Below, in pieces: positions 1-5,695 of a stretch of 13,195 nucleotides of DNA. This DNA is from an uncultured Clostridia bacterium. GTDB taxonomy: Bacteria; Bacillota; Clostridia; Oscillospirales; CAG-272. The notes below the pieces were generated by a model, which searched no databases, was not told where the DNA came from, and saw only the letters and a list, made by a program, of their open reading frames with translations. The translations under genes and the position numbers were made by a program. Numbering within the stretch: the stretch's first letter is position 1; each line of letters starts with the position of its first letter. The DNA lies in the NCBI GenBank assembly GCA_947624945.1, contig CANQMJ010000065.1, forward strand, positions 1 to 13,195, read 5' to 3'.

Positions 1-145
1 CATCGTACAGATACGCGCCCTCGCCCTTCTCGATAAAGACGGGGAAGTCGCCCACCGCCTGAAACGCCCGCACCGGACTGTTGACGCCGCCGGGAATCAC
101 CTCGACGGCCTCCTTGTAGAGCGCCTGCGATTTCCTGAAATCCAT
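1..145 (-). CDS. hemL: Glutamate-1-semialdehyde 2,1-aminomutase, N-terminal part (runs off the window)
   Basis: Reading leftward from an ATG at 145-143, the first 48 codons give a protein beginning MDFRKSQALYKEAVEVIPGG and continuing with VNSPVRAF. This is the typical N-terminus of the PLP-dependent aminomutase that converts glutamate-1-semialdehyde to 5-aminolevulinate in the C5 route to tetrapyrroles. The catalytic lysine and PLP site lie beyond the window edge and cannot be checked. A purine-rich ribosome binding site (GAGGGGAGA on the minus strand) sits about 5-6 bases before the ATG and supports this start. The gene lies 124 bases downstream of the hemB fragment on the same strand; HemB uses the product of HemL, so the pairing makes sense. 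Codon use matches the hemB fragment and differs from everything right of about 740, so this gene may come from a different genome than the rest of the contig. Confidence 0.9.
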   Translation of the reverse strand, partial: MDFRKSQALYKEAVEVIPGGVNSPVRAFQAVGDFPVFIEKGEGAYLYD

Positions 146-206
146 CCCGTATCTCCCCTCTCTGTCTTGCAAAAAATATACGTCATCTCAAAATATGCTT
201 TGTCTC

Positions 207-241
207 AAAAAATATCGTCGCCGCGAAAATATCGGCGCGGC
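207..241 (-). terminator. Weak terminator-like hairpin between hemB and hemL
   Basis: On the minus strand a 6-bp GC-only stem (GCCGCG at 220-225 pairing with CGCGGC at 236-241, loop of 10) is followed about 8 bases later by a run of six T (207-212). The stem is short and the T-run is not adjacent, so this may be chance or a partial terminator after hemB. The rest of 146-269 shows only A/T-rich sequence and the hemL ribosome binding site. Confidence 0.25.
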
Positions 242-269
242 AAAACGATAACTATAATCACGCAAAAAA

Positions 270-764
270 TTACCGCGCGTCCTCCTTCAGCCAGCGGGCC
301 ACGTCGATGGCGTGATAGGTCAGGATCATATCCGCGCCCGCGCGCACGAAGCCGGTCATGATCTCCATGACGATCTTCTTCTCGTCGATCCAGCCGTTCT
401 GCGCCGCCGCCTTCACCATCGCGTACTCGCCGCTGACGTTGTAGGCCACGATGGGCTGCTCAAACTGCGCCCGCGTTTTGCTCATGATGTCCATGTAAGA
501 CAGCGCGGGCTTCACGATGATATAATCCGCGCCCTCCTCCACGTCGAGCCGCGTCTCGGCCATGGCCTGCCGCACGCTGCTGGCCGGATCCATCTGATAG
601 GTCTTGCGGTCGCCGAATTGCGGCGCGGAGCCCGCTGCGTCGCGGAACGGCCCATAAAAGGCCGACGCGTACTTAGCCGAATAAGCCATCACCGCCACGT
701 CGGGATAGCCCGCCTCGTCGAGCGCCGCCCGCAGCACGACATTATGACGCCGCCGTCCTCGCAT
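270..764 (-). CDS. hemB: Porphobilinogen synthase (ALA dehydratase), C-terminal fragment lacking its N-terminal half
   Basis: HemB condenses two 5-aminolevulinate molecules into porphobilinogen. The fragment contains the C-terminal half of the TIM barrel with both Schiff-base lysines in their family contexts: AYSAKYASAFYGPFRDA and IIVKPALSYMDI. It also has QFGDRKTYQMDP and YNVSGEYAM, and ends KEDAR-stop at 272-270. Recognisable homology begins near LRAALDEAGYPD (about 737). The formal ATG at 764-762 and the first ten residues are read out of frame through the neighbouring ligase gene, so the first ~170 residues of the usual ~325 are absent. All nine Ile codons are ATC, unlike the ATA-rich genes to the right. 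It is either a gene broken by an assembly join (most likely) or a real deletion product; as it stands it cannot encode active enzyme. Confidence 0.88.
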   Translation of the reverse strand: MRGRRRHNVVLRAALDEAGYPDVAVMAYSAKYASAFYGPFRDAAGSAPQFGDRKTYQMDPASSVRQAMAETRLDVEEGADYIIVKPALSYMDIMSKTRAQFEQPIVAYNVSGEYAMVKAAAQNGWIDEKKIVMEIMTGFVRAGADMILTYHAIDVARWLKEDAR

Positions 765-1483
765 TCGAGCGCCGCTATCTCCACTTCCCTGCCGACTATG
801 TATTCTTCGACGAGTATCTTTCTGTCATACCTCGCCGCGTCCCTCATCGCCTCGAGCATCGACGCTCTGTCGACCGCCTTCGACGCGCCGACCGACGAGC
901 CCGACGACGACGGCTTGACGAATACCGGGTACTGCGGGATGATGTTCTCTATCCTCTCCGCCACCTCGTCGGGCGAGCTTTCGAGCTCGCGCGCCGTTAC
1001 CGATACAGCGTTCGCCTGCGGTATTTCGTAATCGGACAGTATCAGCTTCGTCAGCGTCTTGTCCATGCATATGGCGGACGCGGCGCAGCCGGGGCCGACG
1101 TACGGGATGCCGCACATCGAAAGTAGGCCCTGCATCGTGCCGTCCTCGCAGTACTTGCCGTGGACGACGGGGAAAACGACGTCGACGTCGAGCTTGTGCG
1201 CACCGTCTTTGTCCGTATAGTATATGCCGCCCGCACCGCACGACGGGTCGATGTGAACGGGGTAGATCTCGTCGTCCTGCCACCTGTCGGCGACTATATC
1301 GTCCGAGCCGCCGCGGTAGAGGTACCATTTCCCATCCGCCGTTATCCCGACCGTGCTCACATTATATTTGTCGCGGTCGATGTTGAGTATCACGTTTTCG
1401 ACCGAACGCAGCGACACCTTATATTCCGTCGACCGTCCGCCGAAGATCAGGCAGACGTTCTTTTTATCGTTTTTATCATTCAT
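689..1483 (-). CDS. D-alanine--D-X ligase (VanG/Ddl-like), C-terminally truncated at a chimeric join
   Basis: ATP-grasp ligase that joins D-Ala to D-Ala (or D-Ser) for peptidoglycan precursors in the cytoplasm. The start ATG at 1483-1481 is preceded by a GAGAGG ribosome binding site. The N-terminal domain has IFGGRSTEYKVSLRS (the GG-S-x-E-x-x-VSL signature), then VVFPVVHGKYCEDGTMQG and GPGCAASAICMDKTLTK. The central ATP-grasp part is present with VFVKPSSSGSSVGASK and ILVEEYIVGREVEIA. Homology stops at about residue 248; the last ~16 residues of the open frame are out-of-frame hemB. The omega-loop and C-terminal metal and D-Ala site are missing, so activity is lost here and D-Ala versus D-Ser specificity cannot be read. 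The STEY and HGK...CMDK wording resembles VanG-type ligases, but many clostridial housekeeping Ddl enzymes share it. It lies 36 bases after cimA, in the same direction, probably co-transcribed. Confidence 0.85.
   Translation of the reverse strand: MNDKNDKKNVCLIFGGRSTEYKVSLRSVENVILNIDRDKYNVSTVGITADGKWYLYRGGSDDIVADRWQDDEIYPVHIDPSCGAGGIYYTDKDGAHKLDVDVVFPVVHGKYCEDGTMQGLLSMCGIPYVGPGCAASAICMDKTLTKLILSDYEIPQANAVSVTARELESSPDEVAERIENIIPQYPVFVKPSSSGSSVGASKAVDRASMLEAMRDAARYDRKILVEEYIVGREVEIAALECEDGGVIMSCCGRRSTRRAIPTWR
729..740. other. Breakpoint joining hemB and the D-Ala ligase gene
   Basis: On the minus strand the ligase reading frame is good down to ...GGVIMSCCG and the hemB frame is good from VLRAALDEAG onward. 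The two frames differ and cross within about 12 bases. The shared stretch, roughly GTGCTGCGG, fits both genes and so looks like a short microhomology. Both genes lack the half facing the other. Codon use changes at the same place: Ile is 9/9 ATC on the left and about 11 of 19 ATA in the ligase piece. An assembly chimera explains all of this most simply. Confidence 0.8.
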
Positions 1484-1519
1484 AGCCGTAATGTCCTCTC
1501 ATGTGTCAAAGACCGGGGG

Positions 1520-3115
1520 TCACCCCTCCGCTTCCTTTGACAGATAATATTCGATAGAGTCGCGCAGCGCCTGCCAGCTCGCGTCGACGATGTCGACCGA
1601 TACGCCCACGGTCCGCCATACGCTGACTCCGTCCGTCGACTCGATCAGGACGCGCACCGACGACGCCGTCGTATCGGACGCGGAATCGAGCACACGCACG
1701 CGGTAATCGGACAGCCGCACGTTTTCGAGCCGCGGATATACCGCCGACAGCGCGCGCCGCAGCGCCACATCGAGCGCGTTGACGGGACCGAGCCCCTCCG
1801 CCGCCGCGAACTCTTCGCGCACGCCTCCTTCGCCGTCCGGTATCGCCACCTTTATCCACGCCGCCGACAGCGACTTCGGATTGACCGATATCGGCTCGCC
1901 GATAATGACGCGGAACGTCAAAAGCTCAAACGGCTCGCGCCGTATGCCGAGCGCCTCTCTCACGACAAGAAGAAACGACGCCTCGGCGTTTTCAAACTGG
2001 AACCCGCGCGACTCGTAATCGCGTATGTGCGATATGACCTTGTTGAACTTTTCGGAGCCGACCTCGAGCTCGAGCTCCGGCGCGATGCGCTCGAGCACCG
2101 CTCCGTACGCGCTCTTGCCCGATATGCGCGATATCAAAACGTCGCTCGAATTGCCGACGAGCTCCGGCGCTATATGCTCAAACGAGCGCGGACGCTTGCG
2201 CACCGCGTCTATGTGCATCCCCGCCTTATGCGTGAACGCATACCCGCCGACGAACGGCGCATGCTCGTTGAACGACAGATTGACCGCCTCCGACACCTCG
2301 CGCGCCGTGCGCGTCAGCGACGACAGCCGCTCCGGCGGCACACAGGCGTAACCGAGCTTTAACTGCAGAATCGGCAGCACCGTGTCGAGATTGCAGTTTC
2401 CGCACCGCTCGCCGATGCCGGACACCGTGCACTGCACCTGCATCGCTCCCGAAATGACGGCCTCGACCGAGCACGCGACAGCCATTCCCATGTCGTCGTG
2501 ACAGTGTATCGCGAGCTGCGCCTCCGGCAGACGCTTATGTACTGCGTTGACGACGACGCCGATAACGTCGGGCAGCATGCCGCCGTTCGTGTCGCATAAA
2601 ACGAGACGTTCCGCGCCCGCCTCATACGCGGTTTTGAGTACCGTCAGCGCATAATTCGGATCGTCCCCGTACCCGTCGAAGAAATGCTCCGCGTCGAAGA
2701 ATACGCGCTTGCCCGCGCGCCGCAAAAACGACACCGTGTCAGTTATCATCGCAAGATTCTCGTTTACCGTCGTGCGCAGTACATGCTCTATCTGATACGC
2801 GGACGATTTGCCGACGACCGTAACGACCGGCGCATGACACGATGCCGCCGCGCGCAGGACTTTGTCGTCACATGCGCTCGTATTCGGCTTTCGCGTCGCG
2901 CAGAATATCGCAAGCGATGCGTTTTCGAGCTTCATTTCCGCGATGTCGTCGAAAAATTTCACATCAGACGCAAGCGCCGCGTTGCCCGCCTCTATATATG
3001 ATATGCCGAGCTTGTCGAGCGCGGCAATGACCTCGCGTTTGTTGTCGTCGGTGAAGTCGATGCCGGCTCCCTGCGCGCCGTCGCGCAGCGTCGTATCGTA
3101 TATCTCTATCTTCAT
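1520..3115 (-). CDS. cimA: (R)-citramalate synthase (CimA), 531 aa
   Basis: Condenses pyruvate and acetyl-CoA to citramalate, the first step of the threonine-independent route to 2-oxobutyrate and isoleucine. The N-terminal TIM barrel opens with YDTTLRDGAQGAGIDF (residues 6-21, metal-binding Asp7 and catalytic Arg11). It continues with KPNTSACDD, FFDAEHFFDGYG (139-150), LCDTNGG (173-179), the HxH metal pair H204/H206 in AIHCHDDMG, and GERCGN (235-240). The AEHFFDGY motif and the length separate CimA from isopropylmalate and homocitrate synthases. Residues ~390-525 form the LeuA-type regulatory domain, so feedback control by isoleucine is expected from the family. HCHDDMGMAVACS departs slightly from the common HxHNDxGxAVANS. 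The ATG shares one base with the prmC stop (TAATG), implying translational coupling; a truncated ligase gene follows. Finding cimA outside an ilv/leu cluster is somewhat unusual. Confidence 0.92.
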   Translation of the reverse strand: MKIEIYDTTLRDGAQGAGIDFTDDNKREVIAALDKLGISYIEAGNAALASDVKFFDDIAEMKLENASLAIFCATRKPNTSACDDKVLRAAASCHAPVVTVVGKSSAYQIEHVLRTTVNENLAMITDTVSFLRRAGKRVFFDAEHFFDGYGDDPNYALTVLKTAYEAGAERLVLCDTNGGMLPDVIGVVVNAVHKRLPEAQLAIHCHDDMGMAVACSVEAVISGAMQVQCTVSGIGERCGNCNLDTVLPILQLKLGYACVPPERLSSLTRTAREVSEAVNLSFNEHAPFVGGYAFTHKAGMHIDAVRKRPRSFEHIAPELVGNSSDVLISRISGKSAYGAVLERIAPELELEVGSEKFNKVISHIRDYESRGFQFENAEASFLLVVREALGIRREPFELLTFRVIIGEPISVNPKSLSAAWIKVAIPDGEGGVREEFAAAEGLGPVNALDVALRRALSAVYPRLENVRLSDYRVRVLDSASDTTASSVRVLIESTDGVSVWRTVGVSVDIVDASWQALRDSIEYYLSKEAEG

Positions 3116-3945
3116 TACTCTCTCGTTTTCCTTTTCACGACCGCCATGCGCGGCAGCGATGAAAAATCGTTATATACAACTGCATAATATCCGCGCGCGT
3201 CCGCCTCGTCCGCTATCGCGGCACCTTCGTCGTACCCTATCTCGAACACGAACTCGCCGTCCGCGTCAAGGTAGTCGCCGTAATTGTCCATGATCGAGCG
3301 GTAAAACTTCATCCCGTCAACGCCTCCGTCGAGCGCGAGCGCGGGCTCATACGAAATCTCCGGCTCGAGCGCGTCCATGACGCCGGACTTTATATACGGG
3401 GGATTCGCGAATATCATCTTATACTTGCATGACACCCCGCCGCCGACAGTCACATCGGAATTGTGAAACTCTATCATACCGGCGACGCCGAGTCGTTCCG
3501 CGTTGAGCCTTGCCACATCGAGCGCATCCGCCGACACGTCGACCGCGTCGCATATAACGCCTGCGTGTCTGCACAGCGCGATACCGATACAGCCGCTGCC
3601 GCAGCAGAGATCCGCGATCCTGTCACCGCGTGAAAGTCTCGATATCCCGTACTCCACGAGCATCTCCGTCTCGGGGCGAGGTATCAGACACGACGGTGAA
3701 ACGACATACTCGTCGCCGTAAAACTCCCATTTGCCGATTATATATTGAAGCGGCTCGCGCGCCTCGCGGCGGGAAACGGCAGCCTCGAGCGATGCGGCAG
3801 CATCTCCCGTTATCTCGTCCCCGTACCGCGCCATGACCGACGCGTTCGATATGCCGAGGACGTGCGCCGCCAGCGCTGTGACGTCCGACCTCGCCGGCCC
3901 GATACCGGCGCGCCGCAGACGCTCCTCATACCCGCGCAGCGTCAC
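3115..3945 (-). CDS. prmC: Peptide chain release factor N5-glutamine methyltransferase (PrmC/HemK), 276 aa, GTG start
   Basis: Methylates the glutamine of the GGQ motif in release factors using S-adenosylmethionine. A helical N-terminal substrate-binding domain (about 1-85) contains REPLQYIIGKWEFYG and LIPRPETEMLVEY (87-99). The Rossmann methyltransferase domain has the SAM loop DLCCGSGCIGIAL (112-124) and the diagnostic NPPY at 181-184, which contacts the target glutamine side chain. The common form of the SAM loop is DLGTGSG; DLCCGSG is a modest variant. The GTG start overlaps the TGA stop of yqhQ by four bases (GTGA), and the gene ends in a one-base overlap with cimA, so the three are translationally coupled. 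yqhQ next to prmC is a familiar Firmicutes order. prfA, which often follows prmC, is absent and cimA takes its place. Confidence 0.95.
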   Translation of the reverse strand: MTLRGYEERLRRAGIGPARSDVTALAAHVLGISNASVMARYGDEITGDAAASLEAAVSRREAREPLQYIIGKWEFYGDEYVVSPSCLIPRPETEMLVEYGISRLSRGDRIADLCCGSGCIGIALCRHAGVICDAVDVSADALDVARLNAERLGVAGMIEFHNSDVTVGGGVSCKYKMIFANPPYIKSGVMDALEPEISYEPALALDGGVDGMKFYRSIMDNYGDYLDADGEFVFEIGYDEGAAIADEADARGYYAVVYNDFSSLPRMAVVKRKTRE

Positions 3946-4973
3946 GCGGACTCGCCCTCTTTGCCGCCCTCCGCGCCTTTTTCATTCACCTCGGTCTGCT
4001 TCGAGTATGTCCCGGGGTCGAAATCGGGGAATTCCTCCGGCATAGACAGCTTCAGCGACGTTATAGCAACGGCAAGCTGCTCTCTGTCGGGCTCGCGCGT
4101 CGTGACGCGCTGCATCCAAAGCCCCGGCGCCGACAATATTTTCGTGAACAGATTCTCATGCTTGCCGGCATATATCAAAAACTCAAAGCTTACGCCCATG
4201 ACGAGCGGCAGCATGCATATTTTGATGAGCGACTGCACGTACCACGGCAGACTTGCCGGCACGACGGTGTAAATGAGTATGCTCAGTATGAGTATGACGA
4301 AAATGAAGCTCGTGCCGCAGCGCGGATGGAAACGGCGGTATTTCGCCGCGTTTTCTGGCGTCAGCTCCGCCCCCGCCTCATAGCACATAATAGACTTGTG
4401 CTCCGCGCCGTGGTACTCGAAAACTCGCCTGATGTCGGGCATAAGCGACACAAGGCAGATGTAGCCGACAAATATCGCTATGCGCATGACGCCCGCGAAC
4501 AGGCTGACGAAAAAGCTGTGGTCGAGCGCCGGTGAGGACGACTTTATGAGATTTGCAAGATACGTCGGCAGAAGCGCAAACAGACCGATCGCCAAAACGA
4601 TGCCGAGCGCGCCGCCTATGAACATCGCCACGTCGAGCACGTTTTTGCCGAATTTCTCGCGCAGCCAGCGTTCGAACTTCGTTTCCTCCGCCTCCTCGTC
4701 AAGGCCGTACATCTGCGCCGAGTCGGACAGACACGAAAACGACATTTTCAGCGACTCGATAAAGCTGACGACGCCGCGTATTATCGGGATATTGAAAAAT
4801 TTATTGCGCTTGCGCAGCGAAACGTACTGCGACTTTTTGACTGCGATCTTCCCGTCCTCGCCGCGCACGGAAAGGACTATGTTCTCGCCGCATCTCATCA
4901 TAACGCCCTCGAGGACGGCCTCGCCGCCGACCTTCCCGAGCCGCTCGTTTTTAGGTTTCTTCTCTTTTGACAT
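3942..4973 (-). CDS. yqhQ: DUF1385 family membrane protein (YqhQ-like), 343 aa
   Basis: Uncharacterised membrane protein widespread in Firmicutes; DUF1385 members are annotated as putative metal-dependent enzymes and I assign no reaction. Family hallmarks are GGEAVLEGVMMR near the N-terminus, YHGAEHKSIMCYEAGAEL in the middle, and RRFHPRCGTSF, supplying conserved His, Glu and Cys residues. About four hydrophobic segments are visible: the stretch beginning VAMFIGGALGIVLAIGL, the one around RIAIFVGYICLVSLMP, FIFVILILSILIYTVV, and ICMLPLVMGVSFEFLIY. The ends are hydrophilic and charged. I start it at the ATG at 4973-4971, because AAAGGTG (minus strand, 9 bases before the ATG) is the ribosome binding site. 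A GTG at 4985 would add four residues but is itself part of that site. This is the first gene of the minus-strand operon, driven by the promoter at 5044-5071. Confidence 0.88.
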   Translation of the reverse strand: MSKEKKPKNERLGKVGGEAVLEGVMMRCGENIVLSVRGEDGKIAVKKSQYVSLRKRNKFFNIPIIRGVVSFIESLKMSFSCLSDSAQMYGLDEEAEETKFERWLREKFGKNVLDVAMFIGGALGIVLAIGLFALLPTYLANLIKSSSPALDHSFFVSLFAGVMRIAIFVGYICLVSLMPDIRRVFEYHGAEHKSIMCYEAGAELTPENAAKYRRFHPRCGTSFIFVILILSILIYTVVPASLPWYVQSLIKICMLPLVMGVSFEFLIYAGKHENLFTKILSAPGLWMQRVTTREPDREQLAVAITSLKLSMPEEFPDFDPGTYSKQTEVNEKGAEGGKEGESA

Positions 4974-5043
4974 TATATATCGCACCTTTGTTTTTTGAAT
5001 TATAAGTAAAATATCGTCCCATACCGTATCTGATCTTTACTCA

Positions 5044-5071
5044 ATTATACCACAAATCCGCCGAACGTCAA
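5044..5071 (-). promoter_or_regulatory. Sigma-A promoter for the yqhQ-prmC-cimA operon
   Basis: On the minus strand the -35 box TTGACG (5071-5066) and -10 box TATAAT (5049-5044) are separated by 16 bases. Transcription would start near 5037, giving a leader of about 64 bases before the yqhQ ATG at 4973. Placement and direction fit the operon. Confidence 0.8.
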
Positions 5072-5077
5072 TAGTTT

Positions 5078-5109
5078 GTCACAAATAAGCGTGACAGTTT
5101 ATTTGTGAC
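5078..5109. promoter_or_regulatory. Perfect 11-bp inverted repeat upstream of the yqhQ promoter (operator candidate)
   Basis: GTCACAAATAA (5078-5088) and its exact reverse complement TTATTTGTGAC (5099-5109) are separated by 10 bases. They begin 7 bases upstream of the -35 box. The position suits a regulator site or upstream element; the cognate protein cannot be named. The related CACAAATTTGTG palindrome sits in the equivalent place beside the second promoter copy. Confidence 0.55.
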
Positions 5110-5145
5110 CTATGCGCTTGCAAGCCGCTTCCCTCCAATCGACCC

Positions 5146-5447
5146 CGCCGCCGTCCAAGCTTGGCGACGTGCCGTAGGCTTCCCAGCCTCACCTACGCGC
5201 ACCGCGCTCGTGCGATGCCCGACGCTCCCATCGTCAGACGCAGACACGACGCTTTGACGGCGCACTCGCCCCGTCGCGAGGGAGCTGTTCGCAGGAAGTT
5301 ATGACGCGGTCTGTGCCCCGTTGCCTTTCTTGCCGCAGACTGGATAACATCGACGAACACACGGGAGCCTTTTTCGGGATTGTTAAGGGCCTCTTTTTAG
5401 CGAAAAAGAGGTCCTTAACACGCGTGGCTCCTTCGTGCGAAGGACGA
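5146..5447 (+). repeat. Left arm of a ~300-base inverted repeat
   Basis: Reads as the reverse complement of 5696-5997. By eye the arms agree at roughly 80-85 % with a few one-base gaps. The 67 bases 5360-5426 are identical to the reverse complement of 5717-5783. Conserved blocks include GCCGTAGGCTTC, CACCTACGCGCAC, GACGCAGACACGACGCTT, GTCGCGAGGGAGCTGTT and GATAACATCGACGA. No transposase, target-site duplication or convincing protein is present. The divergence outside the core suggests either an old duplication with the inner part homogenised or selected, or two related repeat copies inserted in opposite orientation. Confidence 0.85.
5381..5420 (+). repeat. 40-base stem-loop in the left arm
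   Basis: TGTTAAGGGCCTCTTTTT pairs with AAAAAGAGGTCCTTAACA over 18 positions around the loop AGCG. The only imperfect pair is G/T, which becomes a G-U wobble in plus-strand RNA but an A/C mismatch in minus-strand RNA. There is no trailing T-run, so it is not a standard terminator in either direction. An identical copy, inverted, lies at 5723-5762. Confidence 0.8.
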
Positions 5448-5602
5448 CGTTTCCCCTTTTACGTAAAAGGTGATATAAGATAGCTGCCGGTCGGCACGCA
5501 CCGCATAAACATCCGCGGTGAGCGGCAGTTCACAACTAACGCGGCGACCTGCGACACGTTTTCGTTTCGCGAAAAGTGTAAGAGTTCTATTTCTCCTCAA
5601 CC
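5381..5602 (-). ncRNA. Candidate structured RNA transcribed leftward from the spacer promoter
   Basis: Downstream of the consensus promoter at 5609-5637 four self-complementary elements follow within ~220 bases. The first is a 10-bp stem with one bulge (5554-5564 with 5570-5579). The second is a two-part hairpin (5484-5489 with 5523-5528, enclosing 5499-5504 with 5515-5520). The third is the perfect 16-base palindrome CCTTTTACGTAAAAGG (5455-5470), and the fourth is the 40-base stem-loop at 5381-5420. No good open reading frame with a properly spaced start exists: a GAGGAG sits right at the predicted 5' end, and the nearest ATG encodes only 17 residues. I do not recognise the RNA family, and the 3' end at 5381 is a guess. 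Confidence 0.35.
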
Positions 5603-5608
5603 GCCTAT

Positions 5609-5637
5609 ATTATACCACAAATCCGACGATTTGTCAA
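5609..5637 (-). promoter_or_regulatory. Consensus sigma-A promoter inside the inverted-repeat spacer
   Basis: On the minus strand the -35 box is a perfect TTGACA (5637-5632) and the -10 box a perfect TATAAT (5614-5609), with the optimal 17-base spacing. Transcription would begin near 5602 and run leftward into the hairpin-rich spacer and left arm. It is closer to consensus than the yqhQ promoter it resembles. Confidence 0.8.
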
Positions 5638-5645
5638 GTACTTTT

Positions 5646-5657
5646 CACAAATTTGTG
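5646..5657. promoter_or_regulatory. Perfect 12-base palindrome CACAAATTTGTG next to the spacer promoter
   Basis: Lies 8 bases upstream of the -35 box of the spacer promoter, in the position equivalent to the inverted repeat upstream of the yqhQ promoter. Its half-site CACAAAT is shared with that site, so both could bind the same regulator. This is inference from position and similarity only. Confidence 0.45.
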
Positions 5658-5695
5658 TGATTTTTTATTTGTACTTACATCGTAAAGTGAATATT

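Larger units (their letters stand above)
5043..5109 (-). repeat. Direct repeat unit A (promoter plus upstream palindrome)
   Basis: This ~67-base block closely resembles 5608-5674 in the same orientation. Both begin ATTATACCACAAATCCG, then CGA, a TCAA, CACAAAT and a TTTATTTGT segment, with a few small gaps. The first 17 bases are identical. The block therefore repeats a whole promoter region (-10, -35 and upstream element), not just a chance -10 box. Confidence 0.75.
5608..5674 (-). repeat. Direct repeat unit B (second copy of the promoter region, between the inverted repeats)
   Basis: Same orientation as unit A at 5043-5109, with ATTATACCACAAATCCG identical and similar spacing of the CACAAAT and TTTATTTGT elements. 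It ends about 20 bases before the inner end of the right inverted-repeat arm. A weaker third match to the core (AATTATATCACAA) occurs at 6033-6045. Confidence 0.7.

Noticed and set aside
312..1031. 239-codon plus-strand frame across the hemB-ligase junction
   Set aside because: Antisense shadow of two recognised gene fragments, with no ribosome binding site or protein family resemblance.
740..1483. A vancomycin-resistance (vanG) gene cluster
   Set aside because: Only a truncated ligase is present; there is no serine racemase, D,D-peptidase or two-component system next to it.
4974..4985. GTG at 4985 as the start of yqhQ
   Set aside because: The GTG is part of the AAAGGTG ribosome binding site that serves the ATG at 4973.
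5381..5420. Rho-independent terminator at the 40-base stem-loop
   Set aside because: The stem is strong, but no T-run follows on either strand and the stem itself contains the T/A runs.
5301..5483. Open frame of 60 codons on the plus strand within the left inverted-repeat arm
   Set aside because: No ribosome binding site, it runs through the stem-loop, and the frame is not kept in the right arm because of one-base gaps between the arms.
5415..5600. 61-codon minus-strand frame starting with TTG just after the spacer promoter
   Set aside because: The TTG lies within a few bases of the predicted transcript start and overlaps the only Shine-Dalgarno-like GAGGAG, and the frame traverses several hairpins. 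A structured RNA is the better reading.
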